Assembly (NCBI GenBank): GCA_028285495.1
Contig: JANQPB010000006.1
Location: 372,001-436,000 of the forward strand
Direction of reading: 5' to 3'
From: Acidimicrobiales bacterium
Lineage (GTDB): Bacteria > Actinomycetota > Acidimicrobiia > Acidimicrobiales > SZUA-35
DNA: 64,000 bases
A program made the translations under genes and the position numbers. Within the stretch, counting starts at the first letter, position 1; each line of letters opens with the position of its first letter. Shown in pieces: positions 26,432 to 33,901 of the stretch. A model generated the notes under the pieces. It ran no database searches. It saw nothing but the letters and a program-made list of their open reading frames with translations, and had not been told where the DNA came from.

Positions 26432-26445
26432 ACGAGGATGGGCGC

Positions 26446-27786
26446 ATGAGCACCCGAGAGGCACAGTCTCACCCAAGCGCGCTGCTGTCGTTCAGCGCCA
26501 GCAACGTCCGCTCGTACCGCGACGAAGTCCAGTTCTCGCTTCTGGCCACTCGCCTCGCCCGGGAGGGCGTCACGCGCGAGCTCCACACCGCATCATCGAA
26601 GGCACCAACCTCGGTCCTGCCAGCCGCGGGACTCTTCGGCGCCAACGCCTCCGGGAAATCGACACTGCTGTTCGCCATGGCCGACATGCGCGCCATCGTC
26701 GCCAACTCGTTTCGAGGCGGCACCCGCTCAAGTGGAATCTTCCGGCAACCCTTCGCGCTCGACGACGCCTACCAGGACGTGCCAACCCGGTTCGAGGTCG
26801 AGCTGATCCTGCACGGGGTGCACTGGCAGTACGGGTTCGAGGTAACCGACGACCGAGTTGTCGGCGAGTACGCCTACCACTACCCAAAGGGCCGACAAGC
26901 ACTCGTCTATGACCGCACCGGCGCCGAGGTCACCTTCGGGCCACCGTTCCGCCCGATCGGACGACGGTTGTCTCCGCTCTTGCGCGACAACGCCCTCCTA
27001 CTCTCCGTCGCCGGTGCCGCAGACGACGAACAGCTCAGACCGCTCTTCAACTGGTTCCTCCACAACCTCCGCCTCGCCCAAGCCGCCAACCGCGGCGGCC
27101 GCGCCGCCCGTACCGCTGAACTCGTCAAGGACCCCGACGCGAAGGAGCGCGTCATGGCCCTGGTGCGTGCGGCAGACCTCGGCGTCTGTGACATCGAACG
27201 CGCCACTGTCGACCCCGAAGTCGCCGAACGACTCCAACGAGCCATCCGCATCCTGAACGGCGAAGAAGGCGACCCCGACGCTTCAGACGACGACGTCGAC
27301 ATCGTCTTCTCCGACACCGTCCGGCTCAAGCACCGCGGCGTTAGCGGCGATGTCGACCTCGACCCCGAACTCGAGTCGGAAGGAACCATGGTTTGGGTCG
27401 GCCTCATCGGCCCAGTCCTCGACGCCCTCGACGGCGGACACGTACTGCTCGCCGACGAACTCGACGCCAGCCTCCACCCCCACCTCGTCTCCATGCTCGT
27501 CGAGATGTTCCAAGACCAGCGCCTCAACCCTCGCTGCGCGCAGCTAGTCTTCAACGCCCACGACGTCAACGTCCTCGGAGACTCCGAACAAGGAATACTC
27601 GGCCGCGACCAGATCTGGTTCGCCGACAAGAACTCCGACGGCGCCACCGTCATCTTCCCCCTCGCCGACTTCCGACCTCGACGCGACGAAGCCCTCGCAC
27701 GCCGCTACCTCCAAGGGCGCTTCGGCGCCGTGCCTCTCGTTGATCGCGGCGAGATCAGAGGCAGTCTCGAACTCGTCGATACATGA
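26446..27786 (+). CDS. AAA ATPase of a two-gene ATPase/RloB defence-type module
   Basis: 446 residues. ATG at 26446 with GAGGA eight bases before it; an upstream in-frame ATG at 26383 overlaps the -10 box. SMC/ABC-like ATPase: LLSFSASNVRSYRDEVQFSL N-terminal strand, Walker A GANASGKST at 65-73, a long helical insertion (about 190-320), signature-like ESEGTMVWVGL, and Walker B LLADELDASLHPHL followed by FNAHDVNVL with a switch histidine. This architecture (AAA_15/AAA_21) pairs with TOPRIM- or RloB-type partners in abortive infection modules. TGA overlaps the next ATG (ATGA), so the two products are made together. Confidence 0.83.
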   Translation: MSTREAQSHPSALLSFSASNVRSYRDEVQFSLLATRLAREGVTRELHTASSKAPTSVLPAAGLFGANASGKSTLLFAMADMRAIVANSFRGGTRSSGIFRQPFALDDAYQDVPTRFEVELILHGVHWQYGFEVTDDRVVGEYAYHYPKGRQALVYDRTGAEVTFGPPFRPIGRRLSPLLRDNALLLSVAGAADDEQLRPLFNWFLHNLRLAQAANRGGRAARTAELVKDPDAKERVMALVRAADLGVCDIERATVDPEVAERLQRAIRILNGEEGDPDASDDDVDIVFSDTVRLKHRGVSGDVDLDPELESEGTMVWVGLIGPVLDALDGGHVLLADELDASLHPHLVSMLVEMFQDQRLNPRCAQLVFNAHDVNVLGDSEQGILGRDQIWFADKNSDGATVIFPLADFRPRRDEALARRYLQGRFGAVPLVDRGEIRGSLELVDT

Positions 27787-28391
27787 AGCGCCCTAATCGT
27801 GGCGCGCCCCGCCGGGTACCAGGACAACGCAAACCTCGTCGCGTCATCCGCGTCCTAACCGAAGGCGCAGTCACCGAACCCGCCTACCTCGTCCAGTGGG
27901 GACGTCGAAGCCACAACACCCACATCGACTTCGCCGAGTCCGGCATGGCACCACTCAGCCTCGTCCAACACGCCCGCGAACATCAACGAACGAACGAGAC
28001 ACGCGGAAGCAAGCGACGCGGCGACTTTGACGAGATTTGGTGCATCTTCGATGTCGACGAACACCCCAACCTCAACCGAGCCATCACCGAAGCCCGCCAA
28101 AGCGGAATCCAAGTCGCCCTCTCCAATCCCTGCTTCGAGCTCTGGCTCATCCTCCACCACCAAGACCAAACTGCGCCGATCGATCGCCATCGGGCCCAAC
28201 GACTCGCATCCGACCTCGGCATCACCAATTCCAAGCGCCTCAACCCACGCTCGATCGATGCACTCCTCGCCGGCTACGCAGATGCAAGGGCTCGAGCTAA
28301 GGCACTGCGTATGCGACACGCCGCGAACGACTCACGCCCCGACGCGAATCCAAGCTCCAACGCCTGGGAACTCATCGAACGCCTCACATAA
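27783..28391 (+). CDS. RloB-like (TOPRIM-type) putative nuclease
   Basis: 202 residues. The N-terminal basic tail is followed by RVLTEGAVTEPAYL (E27, E32) and later EIWCIFDVDEH (D90, D92). This glutamate plus DxD pattern is that of RloB and resembles TOPRIM metal-dependent nucleases. A third conserved block reads ALSNPCFELWLILHH. RloB proteins occur next to AAA ATPases, as in the R-linked ORFs of restriction loci and, as I recall, the AbiL system. A nucleic-acid target for cleavage on phage attack is the likely function, but unproven. Stop codon TAA, unlike most genes of the flanks. Confidence 0.8.
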   Translation: MKRPNRGAPRRVPGQRKPRRVIRVLTEGAVTEPAYLVQWGRRSHNTHIDFAESGMAPLSLVQHAREHQRTNETRGSKRRGDFDEIWCIFDVDEHPNLNRAITEARQSGIQVALSNPCFELWLILHHQDQTAPIDRHRAQRLASDLGITNSKRLNPRSIDALLAGYADARARAKALRMRHAANDSRPDANPSSNAWELIERLT

Positions 28392-29157
28392 CAGTCCTCT
28401 CGAACAGCGCGGCCAACCGCTTGCGATCCGACGACGACCACGCGCCCCCTTACACTTCGACCCGGTCCGCCCCCAAATGCATCGATGACCGGCGGCACAC
28501 CAGCCACAGCGGGCTGGAGCCAATCGAGACCTAGTACCGGCGGCAACAAGCGCACGCCAAGTTGTCGCGTGATCAACTTCAGCGTCGCAGGACTCCGCTC
28601 CGCGAGGCCAGGGAAGTGGTCAGTGGTACGGCTGGCGTAGCACCTGCGGCTCATCCACGGCCGTTGACGTCGCGGCCGCCGAGCGCAGCGGACTCCAGGG
28701 CCTACAGCCGACTGGCAACGAGACACTTCCTGACTCAGCAACGAGATGGGCCTGCGATGTGCTTCTCGGCCCGACCTAGCTGAGGCTTTCGAGGGTGCGG
28801 AGGGGGAGCAACGACCCACCTCAGGGCTCCGACACGATGACAAACTGTAGGTCCCGCCGCTGGTGGTCGCTTGGCAGCGGGCGTGCGGCGGTCCGATCGT
28901 CGGAGCAGACGTTGACGACCGGTCAAGCGCGCACCGTCCGACCGGTCCAGGGCGGCCCAGCGAACTCAGCACGCACGCCAGGGCTGACCAGGTCGAACAG
29001 TCCCCGCTGATCGCCGCGCAGACAGAGAAACGCGCTTAGAAAAGGTCAAACGCGCATCGTCCGACCGGTCCAGCCACGCCAGCTGACTCGATCCCGTCCG
29101 CCTCAGTCCAGCCAGTCACCCTCGCCAGCCGCCCCGCAGGGCCATCGCCAGGGCCCC
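28392..29157. other. Non-coding right part of the island
   Basis: No frame here looks like protein: all are short or Arg/Ser/Pro-rich without start signals or known motifs. No integrase or excisionase remnant was recognised. It contains the pair of 30-bp repeats noted separately. A small regulatory RNA or decayed mobility genes cannot be excluded. Confidence 0.45.
28921..29073. repeat. Two 30-bp direct repeats near the tRNA-proximal island end
   Basis: 28921-28950 and 29044-29073 agree at 28 of 30 positions (shared parts GGTCAA, CGCGCA and TCGTCC/CCGTCC-GACCGGTCCAG), with starts 123 bp apart. The first copy contains GTCAAGCGCGC, which also occurs in the body of the tRNA-Pro gene, so they could be old tRNA-derived or recombinase-related sequence. 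Confidence 0.5.
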
Positions 29158-29186
29158 CTGCATACGATTTACATACATGCATGCAG
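29158..29186. repeat. CTGCATAC/ACATACAT cluster inside the right island end (possible arm-type sites)
   Basis: CTGCATAC at 29158-29165, ACATACAT from 29171 and TGCATGCAG to 29186 form a dense cluster of partly palindromic words. They share their core with the tandem repeats at the other end. They lie 53 bp inside the att core next to the intact tRNA. Confidence 0.45.
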
Positions 29187-29238
29187 TCATCGTCCTTCGA
29201 CAAAGACGTCGGCATACCCTCTGACCTGGGAAAACTTG

Positions 29239-29280
29239 TCGGGCTGGGGAGATTCGAACTCCCGACCTCTTGACCCCCAG
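29239..29280 (-). repeat. Island end: att core within the intact tRNA-Pro
   Basis: The 3' 42 bases of the tRNA gene, duplicated exactly at 21270-21311. Integration here restored a complete tRNA, as is usual for elements that target tRNA 3' ends. Confidence 0.88.
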
Positions 29281-29313
29281 TCAAGCGCGCTAACCAAGCT
29301 GCGCCACAGCCCG
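29239..29313 (-). tRNA. tRNA-Pro (anticodon GGG)
   Basis: 75 nt. All four arms pair: acceptor CGGGCTG/CAGCCCG, D arm GCGC/GCGC, anticodon stem CTTGA/TCAAG with loop CTGGGGG (anticodon GGG), T arm GGGAG/CTCCC with TTCGAAT, discriminator A. The CCA end is not encoded. The gene hosts the attachment site of the defence island. Confidence 0.95.
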
Positions 29314-29324
29314 TGGGACGACCG

Positions 29325-29330
29325 ATCCTA
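29325..29330 (-). promoter_or_regulatory. Putative -10 element of tRNA-Pro
   Basis: TAGGAT on the minus strand ends 11 nt before the first base of the mature tRNA, which fits a short 5' leader. No convincing -35 hexamer was seen. Confidence 0.35.
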
Positions 29331-29379
29331 GCGGACGGCGAACCCCGTGCGGCGCGCTGCGGGCCGGCCGTACGACCCG

Positions 29380-29604
29380 CTACAACCGCTCGACCAACCA
29401 GACGACGCCGGCCACGGCGCGCCAACCGAGATAGCCGATCAGGGCCACCAGCACGACCCAGAAGTGCCACGGCACGTCGGCCTCCTCTGGCGCGGGGACC
29501 TGCAGGTCGGCGGCGTCGACCTCGTCGTGGCACGTCGGGCACGTGCCATCGACGTCGACGGTGTTCGGGGCCAGGTAGACGTCACACGTGTCACACCACG
29601 GCAC
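29380..29604 (-). CDS. Small zinc-ribbon single-pass membrane protein
   Basis: 74 residues, GTG start at 29604. Two CxxC pairs, CDTC near the N-terminus and CPTC near residue 22, form a probable zinc ribbon. One transmembrane helix follows (HFWVVLVALIGYLGWRAVAGVVWLV). Start signal is weak. Similar small ribbon-plus-helix proteins are common in actinobacteria; function unknown. Confidence 0.75.
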   Translation of the reverse strand: MPWCDTCDVYLAPNTVDVDGTCPTCHDEVDAADLQVPAPEEADVPWHFWVVLVALIGYLGWRAVAGVVWLVERL

Positions 29605-29674
29605 GGGGGGCTCTCATCCATCGGCGCCAGCACCAACGCTCGATCATCTCGACCGAGGATATCGGTCGCAGCGA

Positions 29675-30754
29675 TCAGGTCCGGCGCAGGACGAGCACCG
29701 CCAGGTCGTCGGTGATGGGCCCGCCGGCGAAGTCCCGGGCGGCCTCGACCAGGGCCTTGGTGAGCACGTCGGGCGAGGCCGTCGGATCGCGGCGGATCAT
29801 GCTGGCGACCCCGTCCTCGCCGAACAGGGCGTCGCCGTTGCGGGCCTCGGCCAGACCGTCGGTGTAGAGCACGGCGACGTCGTCGACGTCCCATGCCATC
29901 TCCCTCGAGTGGTACGTGGCACTCTGCGTCAGCATCAGCAGCGGCCCGGTCGCCCCGAGCGGCCTCACCTCCCGCTGATGCCAGACGAAGGCCGCCGGGT
30001 GCCCGGCCGACGCATAGCGGATCGTCTCGGCGTCGGTGTCGAACACCAGCACGCAGAGCGAGATGAACTCCTCGCCCCGCTCCAGCACCGACATCTGGGC
30101 GTTGAGCTGCTCCAGCGCCTGGCCGGGATCTCGGAACTGCAGCAGGAAGGCCCGCAACAGGTACTTGGCCTGGAGGGCGGTGATCGACGGCTCGATGCCG
30201 TGGCCGGTGACATCACCGATCACGGCCGCCACCCGGTCACCGCCCGCCTTGAACACGTCGTAGAAGTCGCCGGCCATGGCCCCACTCGAGGCCTGGTAGG
30301 CCTGGCCGATGTCGAAGCCGGGGAAATCGGGCAGGTCGGACGGGGCCAAGCGGGCCGCCCACTGCAGCGGGGCCAGCTCCTCCTGGGTCAACACCTCGCG
30401 CACCCGCTTCTCGACCTCGGCCCGGTCGCCGGCGACCCGGGCCAGCTCGTCGAGCTCACGCCGCCGGATCAGGGACACGACGGCCGGGACGGCCAGCAAC
30501 GAGACGGCCACCGCCGGCCAGAAGCCGATGCGGACCAGGGCAACGACGGCCAACGCAACGGCGCTGAGGACCATGGAGGTCGCCGTCTGGACGTCACGCC
30601 GGTAGTCGCCGTCGGCCAGTCGCCAGATGTCGGGGTCGATCTTCTCCCCCGCCAGCCGCCTGGCCACCCGCTGCTGGTTCACGGCGGAACGGATCCAGTA
30701 GACCGCGGCGGTGCCACACACGATGGCGGCCAGGGCGGGGAGGAGCCGGTCCAT
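29675..30754 (-). CDS. Membrane SpoIIE/RsbU-type PP2C serine phosphatase
   Basis: 359 residues. One N-terminal segment and one or two central membrane segments (MVLSAVALAVVALVRIGFWPAVAVSLLAV) precede a coiled linker. The PP2C-SpoIIE catalytic domain follows from about residue 150: AGDFYDVF, VIGDVTGHGIEPS with metal aspartates, YASAGHPAAFVW, LYTDGLAEARN and DDLAVLVLRR. Such phosphatases act on anti-anti-sigma factors in partner-switching; no partner is adjacent. TAACCT lies six bases before the ATG and no ribosome-binding site is seen, suggesting a leaderless transcript. Confidence 0.9.
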   Translation of the reverse strand: MDRLLPALAAIVCGTAAVYWIRSAVNQQRVARRLAGEKIDPDIWRLADGDYRRDVQTATSMVLSAVALAVVALVRIGFWPAVAVSLLAVPAVVSLIRRRELDELARVAGDRAEVEKRVREVLTQEELAPLQWAARLAPSDLPDFPGFDIGQAYQASSGAMAGDFYDVFKAGGDRVAAVIGDVTGHGIEPSITALQAKYLLRAFLLQFRDPGQALEQLNAQMSVLERGEEFISLCVLVFDTDAETIRYASAGHPAAFVWHQREVRPLGATGPLLMLTQSATYHSREMAWDVDDVAVLYTDGLAEARNGDALFGEDGVASMIRRDPTASPDVLTKALVEAARDFAGGPITDDLAVLVLRRT

Positions 30755-30853
30755 CCATCTAGGTTACCGTCCACCCAAGGGCCGGTGCTGGCGAACCGGT
30801 TTCGGGGCGGTTCCAGGCCCGTCTCGCCCCGGGGGCCGATCGCGGGTCGAGAT

Positions 30854-32188
30854 CTACTCGCTGCGGCGCCGGACCCGGATCTTGATCGGCGTCGCCCCGA
30901 GATCGAACGCCTCCCGCAGCTTGCGCTCGAGGTAGCGGAGGTAGTGGTCCGGCAGGGCGCGGTTGGCGAACAGCGTGAACGTCGGCGGGTCGGTCGCCCC
31001 CTGGGTGGCGTACAGCACCCGGGCGCCCCCCGGTGCCGGCTGGGCCTGCTGGGCCCGCCGGATGACCTCGTTGACCCGCCGCGTCGGGGCCCGGGTCTGG
31101 TAGGCCTCCAGCGCCTCCCGCAACGACGGCAGCAGCCGGGACACGCCCTTGCCGCTCAGGGCCGAGATCCGATGGGTGCCGGCGTCAGGCAGGAAGCTGA
31201 GCTTGCGGGCCAACTGATCCGACAGGTCCTCGCGCTGGGCGGTGGTCAACAGGTCCGTCTTGTTCAGCACCACGATCGTCGGGCAGCCGGCGGCGTCGAT
31301 CCGCTCGGCCAGGCGCTGGTCCTGTTGCGTCACACCCTCGGAGGCGTCGATCACCAGGAGCGCCACGTCGGCGGAGTCGACCGCCTTGAGCGAGCGGACG
31401 ACCGAGTAGTACTCGGTGTCGTCGTCGACCCGGCTCCGGCGCCGCATCCCGGCGGTGTCGAGGAAGCGGACGGTGCCGAGATCGGTCTCGACCAGGGTGT
31501 CGATCGTGTCCCTGGTGGTGCCGGGCATGTCGTGGACGACCGATCGCTCCTCGCCGGTGAGCCGGTTGAACAGCGTGGACTTGCCGACGTTCGGGCGGCC
31601 GACCAGCGCCACGCTGAAGACCCGATCGTCGTCGGTCCCGGCCCCGTCGGCGGTGGCATCGGCCCCGTCCGGCAGGTCGTCGAACCGGGTCACGATGTGG
31701 TCGAGCAGATCGGCCACGCCGCGCCCGTGGATGGAGCTCACGGGCCACGGCTCCCCGAGCCCGAGGCGGACGAGGTCCCAGATGCGATCCTGATGGCTGT
31801 CGTCGTCGACCTTGTTGGCCACCAACACCACCGGCCGGTCGACCGATCGCATCATCCGGGCGGCCTGGCTGTCCTCCTCGGTCACGCCGACCGCGGCGTC
31901 GACGACGAAGAGCACGACGTCGGCCCGGGCCAGCGCGGCCTCGGCCTGGCGGGAGACCTTGTCGTCGAGCGTGGTGCCCCGGGCCAGCCAGCCGCCGGTG
32001 TCGACGAGGCGGAAGGGCCGGCCCTGCCAGTCGGCCTCGACCTCCTTGCGGTCACGGGTGACGCCCGGCTTCTCCTCGACGATGGCCTCGCGGCGGCCGA
32101 GGATCCGGTTCAGCAGCGTCGACTTGCCGACGTTCGGCCGGCCGACGATCACGACCTCGGGCAGCGCGGCCGGGGCCAGGGAGCTCAT
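30854..32188 (-). CDS. der: Ribosome-assembly GTPase Der (EngA)
   Basis: 444 residues, the usual length. Two tandem GTPase domains: G1 GRPNVGKST occurs twice (about residues 16-24 and 190-198), G3 DTGG and DTAG, G4 NKVD and NKTD. A C-terminal KH-like domain follows (TRRVNEVIRRAQQ, PPTFTLFANRALPDHYLRYLERKLREAF). Der acts in 50S subunit maturation in the cytosol. In mycobacteria der directly follows cmk; here about 7 kb of other genes lie between. Confidence 0.97.
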   Translation of the reverse strand: MSSLAPAALPEVVIVGRPNVGKSTLLNRILGRREAIVEEKPGVTRDRKEVEADWQGRPFRLVDTGGWLARGTTLDDKVSRQAEAALARADVVLFVVDAAVGVTEEDSQAARMMRSVDRPVVLVANKVDDDSHQDRIWDLVRLGLGEPWPVSSIHGRGVADLLDHIVTRFDDLPDGADATADGAGTDDDRVFSVALVGRPNVGKSTLFNRLTGEERSVVHDMPGTTRDTIDTLVETDLGTVRFLDTAGMRRRSRVDDDTEYYSVVRSLKAVDSADVALLVIDASEGVTQQDQRLAERIDAAGCPTIVVLNKTDLLTTAQREDLSDQLARKLSFLPDAGTHRISALSGKGVSRLLPSLREALEAYQTRAPTRRVNEVIRRAQQAQPAPGGARVLYATQGATDPPTFTLFANRALPDHYLRYLERKLREAFDLGATPIKIRVRRRSE

Positions 32189-32252
32189 CGGACGGCCAAC
32201 CGAGCGGCGGCGCGGACGACGGGCCCGATCGCCGGGTCGAGGGCGGGGCCGA

Positions 32253-33734
32253 TCACGACGCCACCTTGACCGTGAGGGTCACCGGCGTCGCCCCCGCTCC
32301 ATCGCCACCGGCGGGTGCGCAGCTGTCGCCGACCGACTCCCCGTCGATGGCCCGGCGAAGGGCCGCACCGTCGGTCGGCACGATCTCGACCGGGTGGGGC
32401 AGGTCCTCCGGACCCGTGCCGTCGAGGAACCGACCGCCGGAGAGGCAGACGTCGGGCAACAGGTAGCGGTGCCCGGCCGGCTCGCCGGCCAGGTGGCGGG
32501 CGATGTCCTCACCGACGAGCAACCCGGTGACGGCGATGTTGCCACCGAAGAAGCGGTTGTCGATCGGGATCAACCGGACGTCCGGCCGACCGAGCGACTC
32601 GACGAGGGGGGCGAGCACCTCGGCCCCGTAGCGACCGGTGAGGATCCCGACCGGTGACCGGCCGCCGCCGCCAGCACCGGCAGGCGAGGCGGCTTCGGCG
32701 CCGTCGGCGAGCCTCGGGGCCCGGTAGCCGATGGCCGGTGCGCCGTCGACCCAGGAGAAGAACCCGCCGGTCCGCCCCTCGGGGCGGCCCCGGTCACGCC
32801 CGTCCGGCCCGGCGGCCGGGCTGGTGAACTCCCGCTCGAAGGCCCTGGCCATGCCGATCCCGTCCTCGTACATCTCGAAGTCGCCGTAGGTCTCGGCCGC
32901 CGGGAACGGCCGACCGGCGAGCAGGTGGTACTCGTCGGCGGCGTGGACCAGTCGACGGCCGAGGGCGGCCAGGTAGACCTCCTGCCACTCGGCGACCAGG
33001 TCGACGACGGCCTCGGCCTCGGCCCGGGTGTGGGGCCGCATGTCGGGCTCGTTCGAGTGATCGCTGACGCCGAGCGGCACGACGGCGAGCGAGGCCAGCT
33101 CGGGGTACCGGTCGAGCACGCCGAGGAGCGTGTCGGCGAGCACCTCGCCGTCGTTCACCCCCGGGCAGACCACGACCTGACCGTGCACCTCGACACCGTG
33201 GTCGAGCAGCGCCCGCAGCCACCGGAGACTGGTGGCGCCACGGCGGTTGCGCAGCAGCTCGGACCGGACCCGGCGGTCGGTGGCATGGATGCTCACGTAC
33301 AGCGGCGACAGACCCTCGGTGACGACCCGCTCGAGGTCGGCCTCGGTGAAGCGGGTCAGCGTGGTGAAGTTGCCGTAGAGGAACGACAGCCGATAGTCGT
33401 CGTCCTTCAGGTAGAGGCTGCGGCGCATCCCCTTCGGCAGCTGGTAGATGAAGCAGAAGCTGCAGTGGTTGTCGCAGGTGCGGACCTGGTCGAAGACGGC
33501 CGAGTCGACTTCGACGCCGAGCGGCTCCCCCTCGCCCTTGACCACGTCGACCGTGCGGGCCAGCCCGCCCCGGCTGATCTCGAGCGACACCTCGCGCTCG
33601 TCGACCAGCAGTTGGTACTGGATCACGTCGCGTGGGCGCTCGCCGTTGATCGTCTCGATGGCGTCGCCGACCAGCACCCCGGCCAGACCGGCCGGGGAGT
33701 CCGGATCGACGGCGACGACCTGCGGAATCTCCAC
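32253..33734 (-). CDS. DUF512 radical-SAM-like protein with N-terminal PDZ
   Basis: 493 residues from GTG at 33734; the upstream extension is shadow. PDZ-like start (VEIPQVVAVDPDSPAGLAGVLVGDAIETING), then a CxxxCxxC cluster in CDNHCSFCFIYQLPKGMRRSLY typical of a 4Fe-4S radical-SAM-type core. SFLYGNFTTLTRF, SIHATDRRVRSELLRN and the DUF512 C-terminal region (FFGGNIAVTGLLVGEDI) follow. The substrate of this family is unknown. It lies 64 bp upstream of der on the same strand, a neighbourhood seen in other bacteria. Confidence 0.9.
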   Translation of the reverse strand: MEIPQVVAVDPDSPAGLAGVLVGDAIETINGERPRDVIQYQLLVDEREVSLEISRGGLARTVDVVKGEGEPLGVEVDSAVFDQVRTCDNHCSFCFIYQLPKGMRRSLYLKDDDYRLSFLYGNFTTLTRFTEADLERVVTEGLSPLYVSIHATDRRVRSELLRNRRGATSLRWLRALLDHGVEVHGQVVVCPGVNDGEVLADTLLGVLDRYPELASLAVVPLGVSDHSNEPDMRPHTRAEAEAVVDLVAEWQEVYLAALGRRLVHAADEYHLLAGRPFPAAETYGDFEMYEDGIGMARAFEREFTSPAAGPDGRDRGRPEGRTGGFFSWVDGAPAIGYRAPRLADGAEAASPAGAGGGGRSPVGILTGRYGAEVLAPLVESLGRPDVRLIPIDNRFFGGNIAVTGLLVGEDIARHLAGEPAGHRYLLPDVCLSGGRFLDGTGPEDLPHPVEIVPTDGAALRRAIDGESVGDSCAPAGGDGAGATPVTLTVKVAS

Positions 33735-33901
33735 CCCACCAAGGATAGGCCCGGGCCGAGCGGCCACCGCCGGTGCCATCGTCGGGGGCGGCTGTGACCG
33801 ATGGCGAGACCGTCCGGTTGGGCCAGGCACGGCGCCGGCTGCATAGGTTGTGACATGCGGTGGAACGGGTCGACGACCCTCGGCGTCCCCTCGACGGGCC
33901 G

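Larger units (their letters stand above)
21270..29280. mobile_element. Integrated defence island at tRNA-Pro(GGG), about 8.0 kb, no integrase seen
   Basis: The 42 bp at the 3' end of tRNA-Pro (29239-29280) recur as an exact direct copy at 21270-21311, with no rest of a tRNA attached. This is the footprint of site-specific integration into a tRNA 3' end, which left the tRNA intact. Short CTGCATAC/ATGTATG repeats lie just inside each end and look like integrase arm sites. The five cargo genes are a CBASS operon and an ATPase/RloB pair. Their codon usage is less GC-extreme than the flanks and one gene stops with TAA. No recombinase, replication or conjugation gene is recognisable, so the element is either decayed or moved in trans. 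Confidence 0.85.

Noticed and set aside
28274..28972. A 232-codon minus-strand frame at the right of the island, considered as integrase remnant
   Set aside because: Ser/Arg/Pro-rich, antisense to the end of RloB, and none of the tyrosine- or serine-recombinase motifs could be found.
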